From: Alnus glutinosa
Taxonomy: Eukaryota; Streptophyta; Magnoliopsida; Fagales; Betulaceae
Length of the DNA stretch: 64,000 nucleotides
Assembly (NCBI RefSeq): GCF_958979055.1
Contig: NC_084893.1
Location: forward strand, 29,349,987 to 29,413,986
Direction: 5' to 3'
The notes under the pieces were generated by a model. It was given only the letters and a program-made list of their open reading frames with translations, searched no databases and was not told where the DNA came from. This document shows, one piece after another, positions 45,824 through 56,960 of this stretch. Each line of letters begins with the position of its first letter. Within the stretch, counting starts at the first letter, position 1. A program made the translations under genes and the position numbers.

Positions 45824-46945
45824 TGATAACAAACTTTTCTTTTAATAAAAATTATACTGAATTAAGAATTTATAACAATATAAGATGCGGTATAATGCAA
45901 AGAACATAAATAGAGAGATAGAAAAAGAAAGATTCAAATTCGGCTATTTATCGTGATTTGGTCTACCTGACCTATGTCCACTCCTCAAGCACACCACTTA
46001 AGATTTCAATCCATTAATCCAAACTCCTTGCATGAAATTCAAGCCTTTACACACCAAGAGTACACCACTCTTCTTCGCAATGTGGAAAATCTCTTACAAA
46101 CCTCACAAGGGTCACACCAACCCTCTTGACACAATTGATTGTTGATAAGATTTGAGATTTCTCTCACATTGACAATTCTCATTTTTTGAGAATGATATAC
46201 AAATAAAGCATTTACAATAATATCCTAACTAGAACTCTTGTATGAATTGAACTTAAATGACTCAAAGGAAAATGAATATATGAAAAGAAAAAAATGCTTT
46301 AAATTCTAAGTTTGTTTGTTTCTCACTTGATTGATATTTTAAAAAGAGAGCTAATGTTATGTTTTTATAGGTTTAGCAAGAATATAATCGTTTGAGATAA
46401 CTTTGAATTTTCCTATCTAATTTTTAAAGTTGTAATCACATTTTTAAAGTTAGAAATTTTTGCTAACTAATTTTTCAAATCTGCAATCAGATTTTCAAAG
46501 TAAAAAATTGTTGCTAGCTAATTTTTCTAAAGTTGCAATCAAATTTTCAAAGTAAAAAATTGTTGCAAACTAATTTTTCAAATTTGCAATCAGATTTTCA
46601 AAGTCAAAAATTATTGCTAGATAATTTCAAAGAAACCTAAGTCCAATGCATTTTCGTATTTCAAAAACTCATGTATGAAATATATGAAGGGTCCTATGGT
46701 CATTCTAAAGTAAGTAGCTTCAAGAGTTCAATCATATAAGAGCTTTACAAGAATACCTAAAAAAATAAAGATTATTTAATCTTGAGTTATTTGGTGCTTA
46801 AGGGCTTCTTACTTTGAATTCCAAATGCCTTTGATTCTTTTTAGTCATTTGAGAATGTGTACTCGAATGTTTCTTGCAACTATCATACTTGAAATAAATA
46901 CATTAGAGCAACAAGATAGAATTTGTTATCGTCAAAATATTTGCA
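45824..46945 (-). mobile_element. Probable solo LTR or LTR remnant
   Basis: The stretch begins TTGATAACAAACTTTTC and ends TTTGTTATCGTCAAAAT, and has CGGCTATTTATCGTGATTTGG followed by ACCTATGTCCACTCCTCAAG. Antisense versions of such motifs are common in long Copia (SIRE/Angela-like) LTRs. No primer-binding site or coding domain is visible. The assignment is by recollection of motif style. Confidence 0.35.
46419..46625. repeat. Tandem repeat, about 51-bp unit, four copies
   Basis: Each unit reads approximately CTAATTTTT(C)AA(A), then a TTGCAATCA-type segment, then TTTTCAAAGT and AAAAATTGTTGC. The copies have diverged. The array lies inside the presumed LTR remnant. Confidence 0.75.
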
Positions 46946-47640
46946 ATATAATTGGATTGACGCCATAAGACTAACACATATTTAATGATAATCTTTAAAA
47001 ATGTGAGGATGAGAGAAGGACACGAGAGTGCAAAAGCCGCATCTCAATACCCTCATGAAATCCTAATGTTTACGCACTTATCATCCATGTTGGATAATAA
47101 ATAGAAATTTTCGTTATTAAATTTTTAATCCTTATTTGAATTAAAAGTGTTTTGTATTTTAAAAAGGAGATGTGTTATTTGCATATCACTTTGGTGTACA
47201 TCAAGATATATTGAGTGTGATATCAAAAAAAAAAAAAAAGGAAAAAAGAAGATACATTGGGTGTGAGAGTCGAGACTCATGCATGTGTGTGGGATCCACA
47301 TGAGTAATTTTACAGTGTCTATTAATAAATGAGGTATCTTTTAAAATTACCATTGAGCGTATGATCGAAAAAATTATAATTTTGATCAAATAATAATTTT
47401 AAAAATCACTTCATTTTTTTTTAATGAAGGTCAGATAGACCAAGGTGATCTACAAGGTAATCTACGAGAATCATTATCCTTTAAAAAAGTTTTTGTCTTG
47501 TTTTGTGGCTTTTTTTTTTTTTATTTTATTTTATTTTTTATTTTTTATTTTCGGTGGGTTTTTGTGTGACTTCTTATACAAGTCTGATATCTCTACTCTC
47601 TTTCTCTTGCTATTAGAGTCTGAGAAGTGAGACTGAAAGC
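46946..47640. other. Promoter region of the BMT5-like gene
   Basis: No other gene recognised. AT-rich with long T-runs (47511-47546). The sequence TTCTTGCTATTAGAGTC just upstream of the ATG lies in the probable leader. Confidence 0.4.
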
Positions 47641-47644
47641 GTCA

Positions 47645-47838
47645 ATGGCGAATGATCAGGAGGCAGAGAGTAAAGTGGGAGTGGAAGAAGAGGAGGAAGA
47701 AGAAGAGAAATGGGTGAAGCATTATTCGTCGTATCATCAAATACTGCTGGTGGGTGATGGAGATTTCTCTTTCTCGTTGAGTTTGGCTCAGTCTTTTGGC
47801 TCCGCTTCCAATATCCTGGCTTCCTCTCTCGACTCTTA

Positions 47839-47888
<50 letters not shown>

Positions 47889-50275
47889 ATCTGTTGTGTG
47901 CTTGTTGTATGCATCTATGTCTTTGTATCTATGTATAATTTATGTGCATATGCATGTTGTTTTTGGTGAAAGATGTAAGCTTTCTTGGGGAACTTGGTTT
48001 TTTTTTTTTTTTTTGGCTCTAGGGCAAGTATAGAGGAAAATTTTTTCATTTAGGTTGGGATTCTGGGAGCCTTTCAGTGTTTTTTTTTTTCTTTTTTGGT
48101 TTATTAACTTGCATATGTTAAGAAAGAAAGAAAATGGGTTTGATTATATGTTTTGATTCAATGCCATATAAATTTATGTTATTGCATTTGGATTTGGGAG
48201 AAAATTTAGTTCTAGTTATTAACTTATTTTGGTGAATTCGCTATACTGATGAATTATGGAATGTGAGCGGAATGTTGTACTTTTGAATCGCCGCTTGGTG
48301 GTTGAGAAATTTCCGGCAGGAAATGCAAGCAGAATTTTCGGGAAAATCTATATAAAATTATTTCGAATTTCTTTACTTTATTTTTTTCTCTGCCTCCAAA
48401 CAAAACATTAGAATTTATGTTCAATGCCAAGGTAAGCGGGTTTATTTAGAAAGAAAAGTTGGTTATACCATTTGTGTTTTTAACTTTTGGCTAGCTTATA
48501 TTGTCAGTGCTTTCTGTTGAATTAGATGTGGTGATCAAGAAGTACAAGGAAGCAAAATCGAATTTGGAAAATTTAAAAAAGCTGGGGGCATCCCTCTTAC
48601 ATGGAGTGGATGCGACTAAAATGAAATTTCATACTGATCTGAAAATGCGGAAATTCGATAGGATTATCTACAACTTTCCTCATGCAGGGTTCTATGGAAA
48701 GGAAGACAATGCTGATCTGATTAAGTAAGTTGTTTTTGTTGTAATTTGTATTGGTTTTGTCTCTTGAATTGTTTTTTTTTTTTTTTTTTTTTTATCCATT
48801 TTCCAATAATAGTCTCTGGCATGGGAATTGCATGTGTTTGGCAATTAAGCCATCGTAGTTGTTGCACATTTGATACAATTACCTACAAGTAATGCCATAA
48901 ATCAGATGCTTTGAGCAACTTGTTGAAATTTATTTGACAAGTCTCATTTGCAGAAGCAGGGGAAATATTAATAAACTTAGGTGTCATTTTTATACAAATA
49001 AGAAATTGGAAGCGTCAATTTTGGTTTTCTGAATTTAATCATTGTGTAATGAGGACATTGTCATATGGGTGTTTGGTGTATGAGAGTATGTAGCTTTGTG
49101 AAACAATGCGAAGCCACGGCCTTTAGGTAGTATTATGGCGAATACTCATGAGTCCATGTCGGAATAGGAGAGTGGTATTCTGAAGAGTGCCTCATTGGGC
49201 ATCTTTTGATGTGCATGATGTGGATAATGTTTTGTATATATATATATATATATATAATTGCCTCATCATGCTTATGTCCAAAGGTTTCTATGAACATTTT
49301 TGATTCATTACAGGGATCTAATATTATGTTTACATTCCATAATCTGGTACCTACAGGATGCATAGAGATCTTGTGAATGGCTTCTTCAGGAATGCAAGAG
49401 GCATGCTTCGAGCAAGTGGTGAGATTCATGTAAACCACAAAACTTCAAGGCCATTCTGCCAATGGAATATAGAGGAACTTGCTTCACAGAACTCTTTGAC
49501 ATTGGCTGAGTGTGTTGATTTCAAGAAAGAAGACTACCCAGGTTACAAAAATAAGAGAGGGGATGGTTCGCGATGTGATAAACCCTTCCCTTTGGGAGAG
49601 TGCAGCACCTTTAAATTCCAATTGTCCCTTAAAACTAAAACGTCGTGTAGAGGGATACGGCATTTGGCTCCAGCAGTACATGGAAGATCGCAGCAATTTC
49701 AAGGGATGCCGGTCCAAATGCATCAGTGCTCAACTTCAGATAATTTCAATTATCCTCGAGCTGGTTACTTAACAAATATGGAACAAATTTCAGAGGATTT
49801 TCGTTTGCCATTAACAGCTAGAAGGATAACACATTTGGCTTTGGCAGCACATGGAAGATCGCAGCGATTTCAAGAGACTCCGGTCGAAATGCAGCAGTTT
49901 TCTACTTCAATTAACTCTAGTCATCCTGGAGCAGGTTACTCAATGAATGTGGAGCAAGTTTCAGAGGATGTGCAGTTGCCGTTAACAATCAGTGCTAGAA
50001 ATGAATGCTTTGGGATGATTGATGGGCACTTGAATAATCAAACAGAAATGTTTGGAAGAAATATGATTGATTCAAGCTACCCTTTTCATGCACCAAGGCT
50101 TCATTTTAGAGACTTTGCAGAAATTCCAGGAAGAACCTCGAATGGTGACACATACGTTTTGCGTGAGCTTCAGCGTAGGAGCTATATTTTGAGGTCAATG
50201 CAGTGGGCAAGGTTGATGTTGGCTGATAGTCACCGACCGAATGCAAGTGGCGCACAGGTGCTGCAGTACCTGTGA
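47645..50275 (+). CDS. BMT5-like domain (DUF2431) protein, At4g26485-like
   Basis: Exons 47645-47840, 48526-48724 and 49357-50275 sum to 1314 nt (437 aa), phase kept. After an acidic N-terminus (a run of eight Glu) comes ILLVGDGDFSFSLSLAQ (residues 33-49, SAM-binding-like motif), then GVDAT, IIYNFPHAGF (112-121), YPGYKNKRGDG and CDKPFPLGECSTFKF (about residue 219). These mark the BMT5-like domain, named after the yeast 25S rRNA uridine-N3 methyltransferase. The plant members' substrate is not established to my knowledge. The roughly 215-residue C-terminal extension contains two direct repeats of about 55 aa (230-284 and 287-341; HGRSQQFQGMPVQM against HGRSQRFQETPVEM). The donor of intron 1 is GTCTCT, immediately followed by a CT microsatellite. 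Confidence 0.85.
47841..47885 (+). repeat. (CT)n microsatellite at the intron 1 splice donor
   Basis: About 22 CT units begin within the donor site itself (TACG|GTCTCTCT). The reading-phase match to exon 2 supports this donor although GTCTCT is a weak sequence. Confidence 0.85.
49649..49984 (+). repeat. Intragenic duplication encoding two ~55-aa repeats
   Basis: Coding segments of about 165 bp at 49649-49813 and 49820-49984 encode related sequences (RGIRHLAPAVHGRSQ and RRITHLALAAHGRSQ; NMEQISEDFRLPL and NVEQVSEDVQLPL). Both stay in frame. Confidence 0.85.
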
Positions 50276-50690
50276 ATACAGTATGTTTTACAGTACTTCT
50301 ATATCTGCTGGTTCTTTCAAGTATATTAGGAAGAGCCATGGTACACTTCATTTTTCATTCCATTTCCCAACTGTCCCTTTTGCAAATTGACCATTGAATT
50401 TGTGAGACTTATTTGTTAGTCCACTATACGGAAATGAGTGAAAGATGGGTTGGAGAATGATTTTAATCGTTTCTCTATTAGGTATGCATTGGTGTGTAGG
50501 ACTTTTGAAGCTCTGAGATCATAGCTGTTACAGTTTCATGTGTTTTGGGATCTGATTTCCTGCGAGCATCCACAGCACACATTCTGTTTAGATGTTATAA
50601 ATTTGACCGTTTTGTGCAAAATGGTTGTATTGTATGCATGCTGTACCAAGTTGCCTTGGGAATCGAGTTTCTAGAGACATAAACTATAAT
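50276..50690. other. 3' flank of the BMT5-like gene
   Basis: No coding sequence recognised; probably the 3' UTR and terminator of the BMT5-like gene. Confidence 0.4.
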
Positions 50691-50855
50691 CGGTTCGTTT
50701 GATAAAACTTTTTAGAAGTTATTTTTTGGTTTTTTGGTTGAAAAAGTATTATGCAACTAAAGGTGAAAATAATTTTGAGTGTTTTGTGTATGTGATTTGT
50801 TAATGCTTAACAAAAAAGCCAAAAGCTTTCCTAAAATCCATTGTCAAATGAGGCC
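50691..50855. mobile_element. MITE-like foldback
   Basis: The ends CGGTTCGTTTGATAAAAC and GTCAAATGAGGCC are imperfect inverted repeats of the kind common in plant hAT or PIF MITEs (GTTTGAT / ATCAAAC). The interior AAAGCTTTTGGC-like arms pair. It is noncoding. Confidence 0.5.
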
Positions 50856-51690
<835 letters not shown>

Positions 51691-51694
51691 TTTC

Positions 51695-52314
51695 TTTTAA
51701 TTTTTTTTTTTTATATAAGTAAATGAATTTTTATAAAAGCGTAAGGCGCCCCTCTAAGTACACTGAAAGTATACACAAGGAAATGCTTAAGAAGGCAAAG
51801 AAAAACAAACAAAAAAAAATCAGAAAAGCTAATACACACAGGAGACAAGAAAGCCTTCATCCAAAGATGCAACGTATGAAAAAACGAAGCAACAAAATTC
51901 TCCATGGAATTGAAACACCTAAAATTTCTCTCATTCCAAACACACCAAAGAATGCAAATAGGCACCATCTTCCAAACTGTAGCACTCCTTGACCTACCCG
52001 CCTTCCACCAACATGCGAATAAATCGACAACTCTCCTAGGCATAACCCAAGACATACCAAACCTAGAAAAGACATGATTCCACAAAGTAGTAGCCACATC
52101 ACAATGAATAAGAAGATGGTCTACAGTTTCCTCGTCTCTTTTGCACAAGTAGCATCTATCCACAATGATGATCTTTCGCTTCCTGAGATTATCCGCTGTA
52201 AGAATCTTTTCAAGGGCTGCCGACAACACGAAGAACGCCGCCCTCAAAGGAGCCTGAGTCCTCCACACACTCTTCCAAGGGAAATGACTGCCCTCACAGC
52301 CGGCCAAGGAGCTA
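51695..52314 (-). mobile_element. 5'-truncated LINE with zf-RVT region
   Basis: On the minus strand an open frame (51711-52307) encodes the C-terminal end of plant L1 ORF2: PWKSVWRTQAPLRAAFF, then the zinc-finger-like CYLCKRDEETVDHLLIHCDVATTLW, then ILWCVWNERNFRCF. The poly(A) tail corresponds to the T-run at 51701-51712. No complete ORF2 is present. Confidence 0.85.
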
Positions 52315-52447
52315 ACTACATTGCCAGATATAGATAAGAGCTAACTCATTATTATTTTGACTGGGTTATAGATAGAGTTAATTAATTTAGTTGTTAGTAT
52401 GTGGCTATTAAGCCTAAACAAAGGCCATGACTACATTGCCAGATATA
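52315..52447. repeat. 18-bp direct repeats around a 97-bp segment
   Basis: ACTACATTGCCAGATATA occurs at 52315-52332 and 52430-52447. The first copy starts exactly at the 5' end of the LINE fragment. The intervening DNA is not recognised. Confidence 0.7.
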
Positions 52448-52743
52448 ATGAACTTTGCTAAATTGCTAGGCTGCCTAGTGCCTGGGTGCTCTATTGTTTG
52501 GGTGTAGGCAGGTACTGATTGGGTGAAAGAAAATGTTGAAGTCTTGTTCATGATATTGTTCTTAGCACAATATGTTGATCATTGACGTAATTGTTTTGTT
52601 GTTTTTCATTTTCACGAGTTGCCTAGGGAGGTGGATCTATATATGGCTTTTAACTTATAAATTTACCGCTCTACATCCACTTCAATTCCTGCATCGACGA
52701 TTCAAGAGGAGGTGGTTGTAAGATTTGCATGTTCTTAATGGAC

Positions 52744-52939
52744 TAGAATTCTCTCCAGTTGAGAGGAACTGGAAAGGAGACGGTCCCTTATGTAGTTACG
52801 GTGAGGGGCAATTTTGTAATTTCACTTATGTAGTTATGTTGAGGGGCAATCTTGTAATTTCACATGAAATTACATGACTGCCCCTCAACATAACTACATA
52901 AGGGACCGGCTCCTCTCCACCTCTCTGGAAAGAATTCTA
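52744..52939. mobile_element. MITE with long inverted repeats
   Basis: Ends TAGAATTCTCTCCAG and CTGGAAAGAATTCTA are near-perfect inverted repeats. Inside, GGTCCCTTATGTAGTTA and TAACTACATAAGGGACC pair perfectly. The left arm carries an extra partial repeat of TATGTAGTTA..GTGAGGGGCAA. Confidence 0.8.
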
Positions 52940-52969
52940 ATGAGTTTCAAACAACCTATTTACTAAAGC

Positions 52970-53002
52970 ATAGGTGCTGTAAAAAAATTTACAGCACCTA
53001 AG
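52970..53002. repeat. Short perfect hairpin
   Basis: TAGGTGCTGTAAA and TTTACAGCACCTA form a perfect inverted repeat around a few A residues. It may be the end of another small element that abuts the G-box transposon fragment to the right. Confidence 0.6.
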
Positions 53003-53214
53003 CCATATCCAAAGGGCAAAAGGGTAATTTAATTTAAAAGACACAAATACCCAGTAAATTTCTTATCCAACCGAAGGAAAAAATAAAAAAAAAAGAGAAT
53101 AAGGAAAGATGTCAGTGGGAAAAAGGGAAAGAAGGATAAAAAAAGAAAAAAAAAAATGAGGAAATGAAAAGTTAAAGGGGCGGGAGAAATGAAAAAAAAA
53201 AAGGGGAAGGGGAA

Positions 53215-53668
53215 ATGAAAAGTTAAAGGGGTGGGGAGAAATTTGAAATGGATTGGAGGGAAGTAATTACCCACGTGGTTTATGAGTCATGTGGCCAATA
53301 AATCACATGGCTAAAATTTAAAATTTTAAAAAATTAGCCACGTGGTTTATGTGCCATATGGCCAATTGGTGACGTGGCCAATAAACCACGTGGCTAAAAT
53401 TTCAAACCTAAAAAAAAATTTAGAAAAAATTTCTATTTTTAAAAAAATAATATGAATATTTTAGCCACGAGACTAATTGGCGACGTGTAAATTATACACG
53501 TGGCTAATTGGCGACGTGTCAAAAATACACGTGGTTAATTACCAACACAAAGCATTTCACTACATGGTGGATTACCCACATGACAATTTTGTCATGTGGA
53601 TAATCACCACGTCGTGAAATTGCCACTTGGCTACAGTACCAAGTACTGTAATCACGTGGCTTAAAATC

Positions 53669-53711
<43 letters not shown>

Positions 53712-53722
53712 GTAGTAAATGG
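53215..53722. mobile_element. Right-arm fragment of the G-box-rich CACTA-like element
   Basis: Matches 36930-37349 of the fuller copy, with many GCCACGTGG words. In the right terminus the T-run has expanded to about 39 bases (53672-53710) before GGTAGTAAATGG. The left arm and core are absent. Confidence 0.75.
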
Positions 53723-54465
53723 TTTCCCGTGATAACAATATTATATAAGCTCGTGTCAAATGAATCTACAAAATACTTGGCATTAACCATCAGTTATACG
53801 TAGAGGAAAAGGAAGGAAGAGAGTGTTAGATGTCTCAAAGGGGATGGAAATTGGAAAGGGAACGAAAATGCCATTAATTTTGTGGTAGAAAACGGAAATG
53901 CTGCTCTAGCTTTAACCATATATGCATAATCCTCTTTAATTCAAGCTCGTTTCAATTTGCTAAGCATGGCTTGTTTCATCTGATCCCTTGATGATCGATC
54001 AAGTTAATTCTCTTCTCATATTTAACCGCATATGTATTAAGGTATTCTCTTCACATCAATCTATATCAACGACGTCGATACTGTCATTACTGGTAACTTC
54101 TATTAACAAAGCATGCAATTACAACAACTTATTAAGGACGTCGATTTTTATATTTTTAATGGCAACGTACTGTGTTTAAGGTGCATGTCATCGATCGTTC
54201 CTTTTTATACATTATTTGGGCATATATAATTAATATATATCTTTGGTAGAACTTTGATTTCTCAAATAAGAAAAACAAAAGCAGCTGATTAAAATTCACA
54301 TGAGGTACTTACAAGCCAAAAAAAAAAAAAAAAAAAAATCACATGAGGTGTCTATTAAACCAATTGTTTAATGGCATTGATGCGAGCCGATGTTCTTCTC
54401 ATCAGTAAGAAGACCCGATTAGAGGAACCAATTGTTATAAAATACTAACCAAAGAAAACCCAACA

Positions 54466-54537
54466 ATCAAAGTGGCGCAGCGGAAGCGTGGTGGGCCCAT
54501 AACCCACAGGTCCCAGGATCGAAACCTGGCTTTGATA
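54466..54537 (+). tRNA. tRNA-iMet: Initiator tRNA-Met (CAT)
   Basis: A 72-nt cloverleaf without CCA. The 7-bp acceptor stem ATCAAAG/CTTTGAT is perfect. The D-arm region is GCGCAGCGGAAGCG. The anticodon stem GGTGGG/CCCACA-type pairing encloses CAT at 54498-54500. The T-arm GGTTTCGATCC-type sequence appears as CAGGATCGAAACCTG. The A1-U72-type end, the three GGG/CCC pairs of the anticodon stem and GATCGAAAC identify the initiator. CAA motifs just upstream (54461-54465) and a T10 run at 54560-54569 fit Pol III initiation and termination. The gene lies 210 bp before the SUFE1 start. Confidence 0.95.
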
Positions 54538-54559
54538 TTCAAAGTAGCTTCCCCCAACG

Positions 54560-54569
54560 TTTTTTTTTT
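54560..54569 (+). terminator. Pol III T-run after tRNA-iMet
   Basis: Ten consecutive T residues 23 nt beyond the tRNA 3' end, on the coding strand. Confidence 0.7.
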
Positions 54570-54666
54570 CCTCTACATTATTTTTGTACACAAAACGCTC
54601 TTCCAAGCCTCGTATTTGTTACACAAACCCGCTGGGTAAAATCACGTTCTCAAAAGAGAGAGCAGT

Positions 54667-54673
54667 TATATAA
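54667..54673 (+). promoter_or_regulatory. TATA box of SUFE1
   Basis: TATATAA. Transcription is expected around 54697-54705, just downstream of the first in-frame ATG (54694). The ATG at 54748 is therefore the likelier start. Confidence 0.55.
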
Positions 54674-54747
54674 CGCTGAAACGACGAAGTTTTATGATCC
54701 CATCTCTCTGTGGAATTCTCTGCTCCAAAATCGAACCGCACTCCCTC

Positions 54748-55857
54748 ATGTCTTCGTCTTCAATCTCAGCCTCTCTCCGATTATTCACCACCAAATTCCC
54801 AAACCCTCTCCTTTCCCACAAAACCTTCATATCCCCAAAACCCCATTGCGTCTCGTTCTTCAAACCCATCTCTTTTCAAAGACTCCCCACCACCCCATCA
54901 TCACCATCATCATCAGCAGCAGCATCAAGCTCTGTGCCTCTGCAACCCATAGAAGAGCTCCCTCCAAAGCTCCAAGAAATCGTCAATCTCTTCCAGTCTG
55001 TGCAAGAACCCAAGGCCAAGTACGAGCAGCTCTTGTTCTACGGGAAAAACCTCAAGCCGCTCGGAGCCCAGTTCAAGACGAAGGAGAACAAGGTCGAGGG
55101 ATGTGTCTCGCAGGTATGGGTCAGGGCCTACTTGGACTCGGACAAGAACGTTGTCTTCGAGGCCGATTCGGACTCGGTCCTCACCAAGGGACTCGCCGCT
55201 TTGCTTGTCAATGGGCTCTCCGGTCGGCCCGTCGAGGAGGTTCTGCGGGTCTCGCCAGACTTCGCAGTGCTTCTTGGGCTTCACCAGAGTCTCACACCTT
55301 CGAGGAATAATGGGTTCTTGAATATGTTGAAGCTGATGCAGAAGAAGGCGCTGAAATTGGCTGTGGAAGCCGAAAAGGGCAAACTTTCGATTTCAGAAAA
55401 AGTCGATGGCGGTGTTGAAAATGTGAACTTTGAATCGAATCCTGATGTGGGTGTTGAAGAAAACCCGTTGGGGATAACGGATTCGGTGTCCAAAATCGAT
55501 GGCAGTGATGAAAATGGGAGCTTTCGGTCGAATTCTAAGGCGAGCGAAGAAAGCCCCGTTCAGAGTTCGGATTCAGGTGCTTTGGGGAGTAGGGGGGTGA
55601 GAATTAAGGAGAAATTGGAGAGAGAGCTTCGTCCTGTAGAATTGGAAGTGGAAGATATCTCTTATCAACACGCGGGGCACGCAGGCGCTAGAGGAAGTGA
55701 TGGGGAGACGCATTTCAACGTGAAAGTTGTGTCTAAGGAGTTTGAAGGGAAGAGTTCGGTTAAGAGGCATAGGCTTGTTTATGGTTTGTTGCAAGAGGAA
55801 TTGCAGAGTGGACTACACGCATTGTCGATTGTGGCAAAGACACCATCTGAAGTTTAA
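54748..55857 (+). CDS. SUFE1: SufE-like protein 1 (SufE + BolA domains), organellar
   Basis: A single exon gives 369 aa from MSSSSISASLRLF; an upstream in-frame ATG (54694) would add 18 aa but probably precedes the transcription start. Residues 1 to about 65 are rich in Ser, Thr and basic residues, like a plastid transit peptide. The SufE domain follows (PPKLQEIVNLFQSV, YGKNLKPLGAQFK, NKVEGCVSQVWV with the persulfide-accepting Cys119, ADSDSVLTKGLAALLV, FAVLLGLHQSLTPSRNNG). After an acidic Ser-rich linker, a BolA domain spans about residues 284-369 (KLERELRPVELEVEDISYQHAGHAG, THFNVKVVS, HRLVYGLLQEEL, HALSIVAKTP). Family role: activates NFS cysteine desulfurases for Fe-S cluster assembly in plastids, and also mitochondria in Arabidopsis. 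A truncated duplicate lies at 38345. Confidence 0.93.
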   Translation: MSSSSISASLRLFTTKFPNPLLSHKTFISPKPHCVSFFKPISFQRLPTTPSSPSSSAAASSSVPLQPIEELPPKLQEIVNLFQSVQEPKAKYEQLLFYGKNLKPLGAQFKTKENKVEGCVSQVWVRAYLDSDKNVVFEADSDSVLTKGLAALLVNGLSGRPVEEVLRVSPDFAVLLGLHQSLTPSRNNGFLNMLKLMQKKALKLAVEAEKGKLSISEKVDGGVENVNFESNPDVGVEENPLGITDSVSKIDGSDENGSFRSNSKASEESPVQSSDSGALGSRGVRIKEKLERELRPVELEVEDISYQHAGHAGARGSDGETHFNVKVVSKEFEGKSSVKRHRLVYGLLQEELQSGLHALSIVAKTPSEV

Positions 55858-56204
55858 TGGAAGATGAACATGAAAGAGGTTCAACATTTTTCTTATTTAA
55901 TTGTAATCTCATCTCTTAGGGTGTTTAGTGAAGGTGATTACTTAAATTATAAGAAGCATCGTATTACGGATAGTAATTGAAAATATGTTGGTAAAATTTG
56001 AGAGTTTGGTTTCTTGGATCTTTATGATGCGTTTTTTAGTTATATACATACTGGCGGATCGTTGCAATGGAATAAACACACATTTGTATGTTGTTAAGGC
56101 TCTCCATTCAAGCTTTATTCTTCTTGTCACATAATTGGAAGGCAGCGGAGTTAGAAGTAAATAAAGATTACGAAAACTCTACTCTCCTACTTATGAATTT
56201 ATAT

Positions 56205-56960
56205 TAATCGGGATCTCTTTTTTTTTTTTTTCGATGAATAAGTAATCACTATTATTAACAACTAAAACCACCATACAAACAAAGTTCCACCACTACAACC
56301 AAAACAAACAACAGCAGAAGCTGCAGTAAGTCAAAACCAAACAACTGCAGCAAAACAAACTGCTACAAAACAAAACAAGCTACCATACCAGAATCAGACC
56401 AAAACAGAATCAGCTAAATTCCAGAGCTGACAAATTCTAACATTCTTCCTGGTCTTCTTGAACTTGCCTTTACTAGAGATTCGGGTTCTAACTCCCAAAG
56501 AATCAGTTTGAGAATCTGCTCCTCAAATTTTGGATGACCATGAAACCGAATTTCATTTCTAGCTCGCCATATACTACTCACAGCCGAGCCAAAAACAAGT
56601 CTGCAGAGAACCCCCAGCATGGTCTTCTTCTTCCAATTTCTGCAACCCTCACTCAGCACATCCTGCCAGACAAGAGAATAGACCATACTAGGACCCATTT
56701 GCATACAGGACTGCCAAATTCGAGAGCTAAAGCTACACTCGAAAAAAAGGTGATCTCGGCTTTCAACACCATGTCTACAGAAACCACATAGAGTATAACC
56801 TTTGAAACCCTACACCAGAAGGCGATCACTAGTAGTTAACCGATTTTGCACAGCCAGCCAAAGGAAAAAGGCTTGCTTCGGAATGGCATGAGGGCACCAG
56901 ATTTAATCGGGATCTTTTGGCTCAACTTTATCCCAGTTTTGCCGCTATTCACTTAATTTT
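56205..56960 (-). mobile_element. LINE fragment, zf-RVT end
   Basis: On the minus strand, with frameshifts: AIPKQAFFLWLAVQNRLTTSDRL (about 56840-56920), then TLCGFCRHGVESRDHLFFECSF (about 56725-56795), then VSSIWRARNEIRFHG (about 56540-56590) and a stop at 56414. The poly(A) tail appears as the T-run 56217-56231. The insertion lies about 350 bp behind SUFE1. Part of it was copied into the older duplicate and there interrupted by Copia DNA. Confidence 0.85.

Noticed and set aside
46419-46625. Possible CRISPR-like array
   Set aside because: Spaced repeats are diverged direct repeats without distinct spacers, in a plant nuclear context; a degenerate tandem repeat.
54694-54747. Upstream ATG of SUFE1 as the start
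   Set aside because: It lies at or before the predicted transcription start from the TATA box at 54667; the next ATG begins a typical transit peptide. Not excluded.
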